64,000 bases of DNA. Origin: Neelides folsomi (lineage: Eukaryota; Arthropoda; Collembola; Neelipleona; Neelidae). The translations under genes and the position numbers were made by a program. The stretch covers positions 124,001-188,000 of the forward strand of contig JAQGBZ010000054.1 in the NCBI GenBank assembly GCA_034687125.1. The letters run 5' to 3'. The notes below the pieces were generated by a model. It saw nothing but the letters and a program-made list of their open reading frames with translations. It was not told the origin of the DNA and searched no databases. Positions within the stretch are counted from its first letter, which is position 1. Every line of letters starts with the position of its first letter. Shown piece by piece: positions 42,500-54,721 of this stretch.

Positions 42500-43254
42500 T
42501 TAAATTATCCCAGCGACATAATGAAAGTAAATGAAGAGGAAAACCAGTGGAGGAATTACACAACAGACACAGAAAACACAACAAAGACCAGCAAGGTCTT
42601 CAAATGTGTATTCACTCAAGCAACTTCCGGCCTCTCGATCTTTTGCCATGCTTTTGAAACGCTGTGTTTGGATCTGTTGTTGGAAGAGAGGATGGGCGTA
42701 GTTGGACTCAAGTGGCTCCGACAACAATGTCATGTTAGAGGGAATGATAAACTTTGAAGGACTTTGATCGATTGCCGGAGTCTCTTGGATGATTTCTTCT
42801 CCGCCCAATGTCACACTGCGTTTACTGCCCTTATTTCTATTAAGCTTTTTAATGCTGCTGGACAGGGAATAATTTTCAGAAATGAAGGACGAATTGACTG
42901 ATCCTGCCTGTGGAGCTGGACCAGAACCTCGATTCCCTTTATCGGCTTCTAAATGCAAGTAAACATTAGTTTAATTAATTAAATTAATTAAACTTCAATC
43001 AATCAAGTTTTAAGTGATGGTTTGTATGTATTAGAACGTAAATTATATTTTGAGACGTATTAAAAATAAATGAGACTTTGAACATTAGTTTCATCATCTG
43101 GGTCTTCGTCATTTTTACGATATTGGATATCGATCTTGATTAACGGTTGAGATGGACCGGGTCTGGGCGATTCTTCAGTTTTGGCTTTCTCATTGGTTTC
43201 ATTGTCTGGATTTTTCCCTTTGGAATCACTTTTCCCTTTACCTTTCGAATCCAT
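42500..43254 (-). CDS. Small membrane protein with Cys-rich C-terminal transmembrane segment, unknown
   Basis: Minus-strand exons 43254-43077 and 42948-42500 give 208 aa. The donor (CAAA|GTCTCA) is weak but is the only one matching the acceptor phase. The N-terminus is rich in Lys/Gly/Asp (MDSKGKGKSDSKG) and the middle in Ser/Pro. At the C-terminus LCCVFCVCCVIPPLVFLFIYF forms one membrane span preceded by five closely spaced Cys, likely palmitoylation sites. Only a few residues follow, so a tail-anchored topology is likely. No family was recognised. Confidence 0.65.
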
Positions 43255-44120
43255 TATTCAAATGCTCCTAATTATTATATTACTTCATTGCATAGTAAAT
43301 TTTAAATATGGAGCAAACAAAGTTTCGAAAGAAACTCGTCATTCATTATAGGTTGGCACTAGCGATCGCTCGCTCAAAATTTAATTGATACTTCTGACTC
43401 CCGAATGCCCTATTGTATGTCTTCGAAGGTGAGGCAAAGGTGTTTACATGTAGAGTATGTACCTGTAGAGTATCTGTACCAGCAGAGTAGAGTACCCTAC
43501 AGATACAGATATTATAATATAACTAAGTCGGATGTTAAAACTAAATACAATTATAGCAGCCAGTGAATGTCAATGTCAATCAGGATTGTCTTGATCATGA
43601 TAATAAGTACAGGTATGTATAGGTTATTGTTAGCAAATGGAAAGAAATCAAATGAAACATTGAATCCATTCAATGCCAACGTAAATTTTTTATAAAATGC
43701 GTTATTAGTGGATAATACTATAAAGTATCGAGTTTATAATTTAAGCTTTTTTAAAATGGTTAATTATAATTAAACTAAAAGTAATGGTATTTTTATTATC
43801 CTTACACAGGGGTAGTGACACTTGAAGGATCTTGCTATTTTGAAAATCATTAAAATACATGTTGAATGATAAATACCATATTTCATGTCACAAACTAATC
43901 ACTCGCAATTCGTACAGAGTAACAAAAATCATCAACAATATACAGGTAGTGAATGAGTGATGTGATGTGATTAGTTAATTGGCAGTTTGAATATTTCCAC
44001 TATATAAGACAAAAATTAGCTCAAACTATTTCGTATAACTTCTTCCGTTTTCACGCTAACAAAAAAGCCGGAATCCTTTTTATCCTAAAAAGATTGAAGA
44101 CACTCTTTCATTTTTACAAG
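43255..44120. other. Divergent intergenic region
   Basis: About 870 bp separating the starts of the Cys-tail membrane protein (-) and the small secreted protein (+). It includes a short cluster of GTAGAGTA repeats (see repeat entry) and otherwise AT-rich sequence. Confidence 0.5.
43445..43512 (+). repeat. Cluster of short GTAGAGTA-type direct repeats
   Basis: Within about 70 bp the word GTAGAGTA occurs three times, one followed by TGTACC and one preceded by CAGCA. A reverse-oriented partner (CTACAGATAC) follows. The position between two divergent starts makes a regulatory role possible, but a simple local duplication is equally likely. Confidence 0.45.
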
Positions 44121-44832
44121 ATGAAGCGGATCAACAGACAACTTATCAATATCTCAATCCTTCTCATTTTGGTTCAATCAAAATATTTCAAATCAATAAT
44201 ATTTTGATAACTAATTTTCTTTTATTACATTAAAGGGTCAACAAAGGGTAGAAGGGTTTGACAATTTCAATATAAACAAACATGATGGGATCGTTCCGTT
44301 CAAGGTATTTCATTTTCAATAAAAATGTATTTTAATTTCATTGGGATTTTTTAACTTTTATTTTTGAGAATTTAAAAAAGAAAAAGTATATATTTTCCAA
44401 TGATAGAAAGGCCCAACTGTCGGCTCTGCACCATTGGATGTTAATGATAATGTTGCCCATACAATGGAAGTTCTCTCTTCCATTGTTGGATCTGTTGGAG
44501 GATCAGTCTCTGGTTTATTGGTGGGTCTTACAGGAGTTTCCATCACTGATTGTGCTCTTTCATACAAGGCAGGTCTTCCGATTTATTGTTCTATTTGCCA
44601 TCATGTAATGTTTAGAATATTTTAAATTGTTTACCATCGGTAAGAGAAGGAAACTGCTAATGTTTAATTTAATATTTAAAAGGATACAGATGTGAGCAGC
44701 ATCACTTGTCAAGAGTTTATTGAATCGTTGTCACATTGCGATTCTTTGGCCCACCTTAAACCACTTTTGGAGTCTACGAGTAAAAAGTATAAAAAGAAGC
44801 CCGAAGCTTCGAAACCATGTTTTAAAAACTAA
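44121..44832 (+). CDS. Small putative secreted protein with C-terminal cysteines, unknown
   Basis: Probable exons: 44121-44171, 44236-44304, 44407-44604, 44683-44832 (155 aa), all phase 0. The first exon encodes MKRINRQLINISILLIL, a likely signal peptide. A Gly/Ser/Val-rich hydrophobic middle (SSIVGSVGGSVSGLLVGLTG) follows. The last part holds several Cys (CSICHH, TCQEF, SHCDSL, KPCFKN), suggesting disulfides. The third exon might instead end at AAG|GCAGGT (44568), a GC donor that would remove 12 residues. The first donor (TTTTG|GTTCAA) is weak, so the start exon is the least certain part. No family was recognised. Confidence 0.6.
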
Positions 44833-45281
44833 ATGTTATATTTTATTTCGTTTATTTTAAATGAGAACTTTTGATTGTTCGTGAAAGAAAACTTAATCTC
44901 TAAATTGAATAAAACTATTTGAACGGTCTATAAAAAGAATTTATTCAAAAATGCATTTCAAATAAAATTTTAATATTCTAAACATAATTATTAATTAACA
45001 ATATTAATCGTATATAAAATTTATTTTATACCTGTTAGTCTTAAATCTTAAATATTCATATAAATAAGTAGGTAGGTACTTTTTAAAAGTTCCAATATAA
45101 ATGTACAGAAAATGATACTTTACTGTGCAACATGTTAAAATCTTTCATAAAGATAAATAGTCAATATGATATGTCTCTGAATTTTAATCCAGATTTTACA
45201 TTTAGAATATTCACTCACATTAAGGATGAAAAATGAACCATACAATGAATCATTGTTTCACATTGCATTATCAATTCTCAA
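44833..45281. other. Convergent AT-rich region
   Basis: 449 bp of 3' flanks between the small secreted gene (+) and CDK11 (-). Nothing further was recognised. Confidence 0.5.
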
Positions 45282-46189
45282 TCAAAATTTGAGATTGAAG
45301 CCAGCTCCAACTTGTCTACTGTCCCCTCCAGCTCCCAAGTAGAATCCCGAAGCTGCTGTTTCAATATTATCTTCGTCTCTCTAAAAGAATTGTAAAAATC
45401 ATCATGAAATAAATCCTTATTTTAACTACAATTGATAACACGTTTAATAAACAATTAAATTAATTAATTTAGCAAAAATGTCTTTACCAAATCTTTGAAT
45501 TGTCGTCCGCCTGAAGGAGCCTTAGGAGAAGCTCCCTTTCTTTGTCCCATTTCTGATTTAGCAGGCCAAGTTGGAAACACAGAAGGATCAATCGGAAGGG
45601 GTCCTTCTTGAAAAAATGGATGTTTAAGAGCTCCTTCAGCGGTGATTCGTTTTGAAGGATTGAATGTTAGAAACCTTTATTCCAAAAATACATTTATTCA
45701 TTATTTTAAGGATGATTTTAATTTAAATATTTTAATAATAATTTTGATAGTTTAAGAATTATTAAAAAGTATAAAAATCATATCATACTTGTTAAGGAGG
45801 TCAATGCCCAATTCAGTAAGATGTGTTAAAAACCGAGTCTTCAATTTATTCATGGGATAATCCGCAAATGTCATTTTTTGATGAAGTGGAAGTTGCGAAT
45901 AACCAGGCCAAATTCGATCAGTAGGTGTCCCAAGAGTCTGTATTTAATTTTACAATTATTTAAAAAGTTAATTATTATTATTGGTTTTAAAAGGCTTTTA
46001 TAAAAATTAAATGTGTCAAAATAAATAAATATGTTGCAAGTAAATGGCTAATGCTGTCAATGTTGTGTTGGTGTGTATTGAATAATCGTTATTGTGTCGG
46101 GTGCAATTAACTCACAGTTGTTTATGTATCTTGTTCCACATTTATTGCACAGAATATTGTTATTATTTCCCAAATATTGTTATCACCAA

Positions 46190-46223
<34 letters not shown>

Positions 46224-49200
46224 CTTTCACACAATAAGACTACTACTAAACTACTGTTATTCCCTTGGAAGGGAGTAATTAACACCGGAAGTACTTTCTG
46301 TAATGACGGAACGAGAGGGGAAGACGGGCGGAGCAGAAGGGTCAGAGGCCCTTAGGTAATATGACACTTGGGTGTGAGTGGAGATTCCTCCTCCACCACA
46401 CTTACTCCTTCCACCGCACGAATGTATGGAAGGTCGAGAACTTTATCTCTATTACCCTTAACTAATATGAATGAGTTCTACTTTGACTCGGAGACTTTTA
46501 AGACGAGAGAGAATAAGATGAAGTTGTATGAACCAGATACGAGACTGAACAGAGAGTAAGCTATTTTTCTCTCCTCTTTATAGGCAATCCTTCATTCACA
46601 TTACGATTCTCGTTCAATGATCTTTATGATCCATTTTTCAATGACTCTTTATGAAATAACCACGTCTGATTATTCATCTCTCAGAGTTCATTCCTTTATG
46701 TAACTCTTTGCTAGAATTTGCTTATTATTTGTTGACCAATTTCCTCTTCATTAGGAATATTTCTTAAATACACTTTTAACTCAAGCAGAGCATGAGCACT
46801 AATGCTCTTGCAATGTATTACCTGAAAAATAAGGTTCAATTGATTCGCTTCACTCTTTCCAGGGAACATAGGTTCCATTTTGAGGAATTCTCCAAATATA
46901 CATCCAACGCTCCATACATCAATAGGGGTTGAGTATTCCTAAAACAGTTATAAACAAATTAGATAACAATATCACAGTGACTCAATTCAAATGTCATTAC
47001 CTTAATTCCTAAAAGAAGTTCAGGTGCTCGGTACCAGAGAGTCACAACAATGGGCGTATAAGGTTTCAAAGGTGAACCATATTCTCTTGCAAGACCAAAA
47101 TCTCCAACTTTTAAAATACCCTTGAATTTACAAGAAGTCGTATAAAATTTTAAGATTAATAATATTAAATATTGTTTTATCACATATTCTATTCATTTAG
47201 ATATCAATATCTTGCAAAAATTATTACAAATATTGTTTGAATCTTTAAATGTTTATTGAAAATAAGAGAAAAAATGAAACCTTGTGGCTCAAGAGAAGAT
47301 TTGATGTTTTGAGATCTCTATGAAGAATCCAATTATCATGAAGATGGGCCACTGCTCTCAATAATTGAATCATCAAACATTTCACTTCTCCCATTATAAA
47401 AGTTTGTTCCTTTTGTTTCAATGTTTCCATCAGTGCCTTCAAATCATGTTCCACGTAGTCCATAACTAAGAAGATTTTATCCGTATTACTTCCAACGACA
47501 ATTTCTCTCACTGTGACGATGTTTTCATGTTGAGCCTTAAAATATGAAACAACACTTTAAAATTATTATATTAACAAAGATTAATTAATATATGGTTCAT
47601 AAAGTTCGTGCATCTGTGAGTATATGTTTGAATAGCATTTATACATTCAGAAATGCACGAATTTTGTGAACTATATATTAATAATATTAAATATTACTTT
47701 GAGTAAAGTGTTGATTTCTCTCAGGGATGTAATAGGAAATCCATCTTTTTCCTTTTCCATTTTTAGTCTTTTAAGAGCGACGATTTCGTTGGTTCGTTTG
47801 TCTTTTGCTCGATACACGACACCGTAAGTTCCTTCTTCGATCCTGTTGAGCAAATTGAACTCTTCCACTCGTCGACATCCTTGAAGTGCGGGGAAATAAA
47901 TTGGGAGCAATACTCCCTGTTCAACTTCTTCTTTTCTAAACATAGGAATAAATATTATTATTATTAATTAATCTCCTATTTAATTAATTATAATTTAATT
48001 AATTATAATTTAAAATTTTATAATTTTCTTGATCTTACATTGAAACATTTTCTTCCATGGGGTTTTCAGGTTCTTCTTCATCAGAGTTGTTTCTCTTCTC
48101 TTCTGTTATCGAATCAGGGCTAACTGGTGACATTTTACTGGGACTTTGAGTGTTGGAAGCTAAATTCACAATCGGCTTTGCATCTGAAGGATTTCCATTC
48201 TTTTTCTTATCATCCGCTTCATCATCTGAAGAGGACCCAGAGGAAGAATCATCGTCACTTTCAGAACTTTTTGAACCTGAAGATTCTTTTGAACCTGAAC
48301 CCGTTCCTATTTAATAAAAATCAAACATCATTTAGTTTTGAAAAGTAATTATTGTAATGAAAGTAATTAGGTTCAAAAGTAATTATCTAAATTAAAAAAA
48401 GGAATTAATGTTTAATTACCACTTCGACTCCTGCTTTCTGATCTTAAAAGAGGACTTGGTGGTGGTTCTTTGGTTCTTGTTTCCTCCTCTTCATCACTTA
48501 TTTCAGAAATAGAAGCAGGAGCAGAGCGATCCTCTCCTTCTTCCAATTCAGACGAAGAATCCACGTCCTCCACTGTTGGCATTTCTTCAACAACGGATTT
48601 TATGATCGTTACTTTTCTCGCACGAGGAGGAGTTTGCTCTTTGCCTTGTTCTCGATGTCGATCTTGAATCTTTCGCTCCTTCGCCTTTCGTTCCAACTCT
48701 CGATACATCCTCTTTTCCTCTTGTTCTAAAAGTCTTCTCCGCAGTTTATGTTCTTGGAGTTCTAGAAGTTTTTCTTCTGTTGATTTGCTTACACCTTGAT
48801 TATATAAAATTATAAATATAATTAGCTCTTGACTCTTAGGTCAGCCTGGAAAGTTGAAAGGCAATAATTTTAATTGCTTTTTCTAATATTTAATAAAATG
48901 TTAACTAAACTAACCTTGAGAATATCGATCAGGTTTTTTCAACTCTTTAGGTTTTGGTTCGTGGCTGCCCGACGAACTTGATTTATGAAGAGAACTTCTT
49001 GCATCGTAATATCGAGAAGAATGCTTTTCCAATTTCTCTTCGTCTGTTCGATGTCTTCCCCTTTAACAAAATAAACAAGTGGTTTTTTGTTTGCTCTAAT
49101 ATGATTGATAAAATTAATTATTCCCTTTTAAATGTTAATATTTTGGTCAATATCAATTAAGTAAATTACAAATGCTCATATTCATACTTACTTTGACAAA

Positions 49201-49406
49201 GATTCTCCTCCATCGTGTGTCCTTTTTCTTTGAATTCTGCTCCTATCCTCCACTCGTCGATCTTTATGAATTTGAGAATATTCATGAGGTCTTCCGTGTC
49301 GATCGCGATCTCTTCGATTTCGATAATCTTTCCCTGATCTCGATCCACTCCCTACCTGTGGAGGTTTAATGTGAAGGGAATCCCCCAACTCATCTCCCGA
49401 AGACAT
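45282..49406 (-). CDS. Cdk11: Cyclin-dependent kinase 11 (PITSLRE kinase)
   Basis: Nuclear Ser/Thr kinase that pairs with cyclin L and phosphorylates splicing and transcription factors. Minus-strand exons: 49406-49192, 49060-48915, 48794-48420, 48306-48039, 47935-47698, 47535-47281, 47120-47001, 46938-46822, 45937-45789, 45674-45488, 45380-45282 (722 aa; human CDK11B is about 795), all in phase. The N-terminal half is Arg/Asp/Ser-rich with a Glu-rich helix and acidic Ser runs, as in CDK11. The kinase domain begins near residue 360 ([20 protein letters not shown]). The diagnostic helix motif PITSLRE is exact, HRDLKTSN and DFGLARE are intact, and the C-terminus ends GAGFNLKF like the human GPGFSLKF. 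The call is secure. Confidence 0.96.
45938..46821 (-). other. Largest CDK11 intron, with TA microsatellite and GC-richer patch
   Basis: 884-bp intron (CAG|GTAATA ... ATACAG). It contains a perfect (TA)n run at about 46192-46222. Directly after it, at about 46260-46560, comes a 300-bp block much richer in G+C than the surrounding introns. A 63-codon plus-strand frame in that block has no recognisable feature. Confidence 0.6.
47584..47682. repeat. Imperfect 32-bp hairpin in a CDK11 intron (pre-miRNA-like)
   Basis: Arms 47584-47615 and 47651-47682 pair over 32 nt. The four mismatches are all transitions, so they can form G:U pairs in one RNA orientation. The 35-nt loop pairs partly. It occupies most of the 162-bp intron 47536-47697. 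The size and loop suit a microRNA precursor, on either strand; a short foldback element is the alternative. Confidence 0.7.
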
Positions 49407-50070
49407 AACTATTTCTTTATTTTCAAAGTCAATAATATTTATAACTTAATTTTTTACCATTTGAGATTCTGTTTATTCTTATCAACACGAACTTATATGG
49501 ACGCTTTTATCACAATTGACATTAAAGCGAATAATATTTCTATTTATTTACTAACTTCAAACTTAAACTTAAATTGTTTTAATTAATGTCAATGAAGAAA
49601 GAGCCGAAAAACTTTCGGCTTCAGAAAGAATGATAAATTGAAAACCTTTTAAACGAATGCACAAATTGATTTTCGCGCTACTTCATGAATATACAAATCA
49701 GCATTTAGCGTTTGCTACTACTCTAGCCCAAGAACATCAACACTTCACAATTCCCTATCTATAGATTCAGTGAAGCCATCAATCCCTCATCCAATTTAAT
49801 TGTCAATTGTAATGATGATGGGCGCTAGGTGCATAGACATTGTAATGTAATTTTTTATCTTTATGAAAGTGAGTTTGAAATAAAATTATTTTATCGATCG
49901 AATTGTTAAATAATTTGTTTTTAATTTCGTTATAATAATGGATTTAGTAGATTAGGAATACAAGTTAACTTATTAGAAGACAATGAGATTTAATACATAT
50001 TATTACTACAATACATACATATATTTATCTAAATAAGTAATACAGTATAATAAATCACATTATTTTCAAG
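49407..50070. other. Spacer upstream of CDK11
   Basis: 664 bp containing the CDK11 promoter/5' UTR and the 3' flank of the next minus-strand gene. A slightly GC-richer block near 49590-49840 is the likely promoter. Nothing else was recognised. Confidence 0.5.
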
Positions 50071-51758
50071 CTAACTTGGAATAAATTCACATTTAAGATC
50101 CTCTCTCATTCGTGGAATTCCTACTGTCAAACCATGTTTACCGATGAGATGTTTACAGAAGCAATTAGCCCATTTGATACGGATATTCCTTTTGTTGGTT
50201 TCATCATCAGTGATGATCGAGAGATCCTTATCAAGAATTTGGGCAAACGTCTCACCTTCTGTAGTTTTATATTGATCCTTGATTTCACCACTTTCTTTGC
50301 ATATCTCCGGCTTTCCAAAATTGCAAAACCGACTTTGAATCTTCCCATTGAGAGTCTTTTCATAATTGTAGCAACGATAAAAATATTGATTGTCTTTTTG
50401 TCTAATGAACATGTCAAGAGACAAATGAGTCTTTTTCACTTGTCTGCTTGTTTTAGTAGGAAAACTTGGAATTGGAAGACTTTCACAATCGTCTCTGGTC
50501 CTTTTATTTATATTTAAAATCTTCCTATCACAGTCGAACATGTCCTTAAAGTTTGTGTGTAGTTTATAAGGACATTCATCTTTGCATGGGAATTCCGAGG
50601 CTCCGGTGGCAAGTTCTTCGTAAGAAGCGTAAGTTTTCGTGGCATCACATGGATGAAGATATTTCCCTTCTGAATTATAAAGCAATGGATGTCTAATCAA
50701 TCCGAGATTTGGAGAAATGTCATTCGGTTTCTCTGTCATTTTGTACATGGTTTGATCTGCACAACCTTTAATTGGATCAATGATAACTTTTTTGCAACAT
50801 GATCGTTGTTTAACCGGCTCAGAATCATTTTTAAATAAAGGTGCTTCGGTTTTGATTGTTGGTTTAAATTTATTCGGATTGATTCCTAATTCCTTTGTGA
50901 AGTCATTCCTTTAAAAAGTGTAACGTATTTTCTTATAATGTTACTTGTTTAACTTTTTAACACCATACTTTTCATTATATCATAATTTATAATATTATCA
51001 TGATTATCTTATATTTCGATTTTTTAACCCACTTTGACATGACAATTCTTCTACAGAGACCAAATTCGTCACATGTGAGCATTCGGGATCGTCCCATTCT
51101 TTCGGGACTAACGAAGCCGAAGACAAAGGCGATTAAAAGCATTGAAACCTAAAAATTTGTATTAAGCGCGCTAAATTATTGTTTTTTCAGTATATTCAGA
51201 TCAGGGTAATCGAAAATTATCTTTGTATCATAAAAGTAAAACTTAAAGGACGGTCATACCATTCCAAGAAATCTCCTGTCAGGTAAAAAGCCAATGTTAA
51301 GATAACTTGGAACTTGACACCGGGAATTAAGTCTCATTGATAAAATCTAGTATAGTAAAGGGTTTTTTAGAATTTGTATTATTGTATCATAGGTAGGTAT
51401 ATTTAAATTTTAAATACGTTATATTATAAGATTTACAAAGTTTTGTTCATGAGGAGTTTCAAGAATAACAATATACAGTCTTTTTATAAAGCTCGCATTA
51501 TCTTGAATCTTGGAGAATTAAACCAAAATTTACTCGTTTAACTTGAAAAACTCTTTTTCATTTCACACAATTTAATTTAAATTTGTATTGCATATAAAAA
51601 CAATTAAATGGAACTCACAGCTCGCCCATATTGTTAAATGTTTCACGAGCTCCACTCATTATAGAAGGATCGTGCTTGACAGCTTCTAAGATCCAGGGGA
51701 GATCAACACCAAATAAATGTGGATATGATAACCGATGAGGAAGCCTTTTTAATTTCAT
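50071..51758 (-). CDS. Single-span Cys-rich membrane or secreted protein, unknown
   Basis: Minus-strand exons: 51758-51619, 51332-51260, 51148-51033, 50908-50071 (388 aa), phase-consistent. About 70 residues precede a hydrophobic span (VSMLLIAFVFGFVS). The remaining 300 or so residues carry many Cys (LTCDEFGLC, RSCCKK, FPCKDECPY, DDCESL, RCYNYE, RFCNFG, NCFCKHL), as expected of a disulfide-rich extracellular domain, so type II topology fits. Alternatively, translation could start at the ATG 51142, where the same hydrophobic span becomes a cleavable signal peptide. The acceptor of exon 2 (CAATGAG) is weak but gives an open, Cys-containing frame in phase on both sides. No family was recognised. 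Confidence 0.65.
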
Positions 51759-52294
51759 ATTGGTTTTCTTTCTTTTGGAAAAATACTTAAAACATAAATC
51801 TCAATGTCTCACATTCACACTGATTGTTGCACTTGCTCACTCATATAGGACAATGTCACTATGTATTTGTCTTAAGTAAGTTAGGTAACACACACAACAT
51901 AAGATTTTAAATTGTATTTTTCAGGATAGTAGATAAGTGAAAATGCCTAGGGAATGGTTTCATCGTTGATCTTAGATCTTAGGATCATGTCGGGTTCGTC
52001 CATACATTATGTATAAAACATTGTTATTATGAAATTTATCGTATTTGACTTAATGTTAGAAACTAATTTTAGTAATTTTGAATAATCTACTTCGGAAAGA
52101 TGACTTGAACATGAAAAGTAATATTGAATTGTGTAAGTGAATTATGAATGAATGAAATAAGATAATTTATTTAAATTCCTCTTTTAAAATAACATTGTTT
52201 TACTCAATTTAGCATTTTAATCATTTTAGTGGTTTTACTAATGATTTTGTTTTTATGTTAATATTATTTATAAATGTCAATGATCAATCAATTA
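51759..52294. other. AT-rich spacer
   Basis: 536 bp between two same-strand genes (promoter of the Cys-rich gene, 3' flank of the coiled-coil gene). Nothing distinctive was seen. Confidence 0.5.
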
Positions 52295-54397
52295 TTATTT
52301 CTTCCCCTTTTTCTTGTTTTTGCTTCCTTTGCTCTTCCCTTTCTTTCCCTTCTTTCCTTTCTTCCCCTTTCTCTTCTTGGTTTTCTTCGCTGCTCTTTTC
52401 CTAATCATATCACCACATTTTAATTAAAATCTCTTTTAAAATTACTACCAAATTATTCTTAAGAACATTAATTTATTAAATTTCACTAATTGTTTGATAC
52501 GAATACCTTTCGACATTTATTTTCTCGATTTCTTTTTGAATTTCTTTTAATTCATCGTCCAGTTGTTCAATCTCGCCTTTAATTTTTGTGTGATTAGCTT
52601 CTGCTAAATCTTTTGTTTTCTTAATTTCCAAAAAATCCCTCCTTGGGACAACATCTTTATAGCGGAGCTCCAATACTTTACATCTTTAACGAATGTAAAT
52701 ATCATTAATACGAATCTTATTTATTTAATACCATATAAGAAATATCTATATTTATTATGAAGTTGTATGAAAAATGGATGTAAAAAAATTATAATCAAAT
52801 AATAAAGCTTACTCTTCTCTTGCTTTTCTATAATCCTTTCTTGCTACTTGGAGAGCTTTTCTAAGTACAATTGGATCATCCGCTGTGAATTGTTGCATAC
52901 TTTCTGGCTCTTCTATTTTAACATTAAACTCTTCAATGTCATCGTACCAATTTTTATCAAAAGGTCTTGGATCCAATCCGAGCTGCTGTCTAATCACATT
53001 AATATCTTCAAGAATCATTCGTTTCATGTCTTCAGCTTCTCTTCGTTGATCTACTTGATCGGTCAAATCAAACTCAAGCCTGTGAATTTCAAATATGTAG
53101 TTTAAACCAATCTCTTTCATTTTTAAAACAAAAATTCAAAAAATTGATTATAAAGCAATTAATAATTCCAATACAATGCGATACAATGTATAATATAATT
53201 TACAATTGCAAGAGATCCGTCACGTATCTGATAACTTGTTCCCTGTATGCAATCCTTTTTGTCAAATAACTGCAAATATTGTCAAGATTGACCAAACCAG
53301 TTTCTCCATCAAACTTGAGATTTTCTCCAGCGATTTCAAACTCTAGTCTGGCTGTTTCAATATTCCTCTTCATCTTTTGCATATTGCTGATTTGAACGTC
53401 ACGGACTAAAATGACATTATCGTAACAACGCTTGATATTTCTCAACAAGGGAGAATAAGCCTCAAAGCGGAGGAGAAACGCGCTGAAAGCTCTTGCATAG
53501 ATCTTGTGTCTGTCGTAAGTTTTGGATTCTGGTTCCATCATTGAGTAAATTCTGAACAGCTTATCTGTATAACTCATATCTCTTGGGACTTCTGTAGTAC
53601 GACAATTCTTTTGCATCATCTCTTGGAATTTAAATTGTTCTCTGGCTCTAATTTCATTCGGTGGTTTGCATCTGTTCTTGGCGATCTCTTCTGCTGTTAC
53701 TTTCTCGAGGAAAAAGAGGAATTTGGATTCTATGACCATTGCGGCTGGCCGAACCTATTTATTTGTATTAGAAATATTTAATTATCACTAATCTTAATTT
53801 AACTAGGTCTGTATTTATATTTACACCATAATTGGTTGTATCATTTAATAATATTATATTTATTCATACTGTGAGGATTTGTGAAAATCCATCTTCTTTT
53901 TCCTCATCTTCGTATTTTTTACAATGAGGAAGATCTTTTTCTATTAGTACATATTTTCGTACAGGTGTAGAATTGATGCCAATTCCACCTTCGAGAAAAT
54001 CTCTTTGCAAGTCATCAATCATTTTAGATGCTAAAAGTTCTTTCCGATCAACGTCAAATCCTGAGACCAATTGCTTGAATGTATGTGGACATTTCTCATC
54101 TAATGGTCCTTCTTCTATTTCTCCCACCCATTCTGGCTCTTTGGGAATTTGAGGAAAATAAGAAGTTTCTCCAGGGAATTCTTCTTGTGCCATGAGTTCA
54201 ATTAGTTTCTTGTCCAAATATGCTTCAATCTCATCGTACTCGCCTTCGTAGATGTCATCATAGCCATATCCTAACCCGTAGCTTGACCAATCGTGACGAA
54301 GCCAAGATTTTTCTTCTTCTTCGTCGTATTCCTCCTCATCATCTAATTTTCCTATGTAAATATTGCCAAAATTAACAGGATCTTTGGCCGGATCCAT
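52295..54397 (-). CDS. Coiled-coil protein, probably TSNAXIP1-like (cilia/sperm-associated family)
   Basis: Minus-strand exons: 54397-53870, 53754-53204, 53079-52813, 52683-52507, 52400-52295 (542 aa), phase-consistent. An acidic Tyr/Glu-rich N-terminus is followed by an all-helical middle. The segment AFLLRFEAYSPLLRNIKRCYD resembles the N-terminal domain of translin-associated factor X-interacting protein 1 (a helix with a conserved Y-x-PLL-x-IK-x-x-Y pattern). The later YKDVVPRRDF motif is also typical of that family. Coiled coil continues to a tail of alternating Lys/Gly (KKGKKGKKGKS). The identification is from remembered motifs and is moderate. TSNAXIP1 relatives are expressed in testis and ciliated cells. 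Confidence 0.6.
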
Positions 54398-54721
54398 TTT
54401 AGTCTAAAAATATATAACAGAGGAATCAAATAAAATGAAATAAAATTAAAATGTCAATCAATTTTGGAGGTGTTTCGATAATGAATGAAGTAAACACAAA
54501 TAAGTTTGCTTGGGAATTTGAATGCATTTTATAAAATAAGATATTTTGAGTACTTTTAAGCCGACACTGAAACCGTTCCATTGAAACGCATAATTCGCAT
54601 ATACATAATTCAAACAAAATCACCAAATTCAACATAAATTTTGTTACATAAGTTGGATTAGAATTTGGCCTGTGGTAATATTTTCATCCCCCTTTCAGCC
54701 CCTTTCAGACTCACTCACAAT

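Noticed and set aside
44358-44567. Minus-strand ORF opposite the small secreted gene
   Set aside because: It is the antisense shadow of the third exon, which has splice and frame support on the plus strand.
46368-46559. 63-codon plus-strand ORF inside a CDK11 intron
   Set aside because: It is antisense in an intron, with no homology or signal. Kept only as part of the GC-patch observation.
47651-47672. Calling the CDK11 intron hairpin miR-277
   Set aside because: Only the 7-nt seed matches; the rest of the mature sequence differs.
49868-49882. TGAGTTTGAAATAA word shared with the NCAPG-intron hairpin arm
   Set aside because: A single short AT-rich match without the rest of the arm; not evidence of a second copy.
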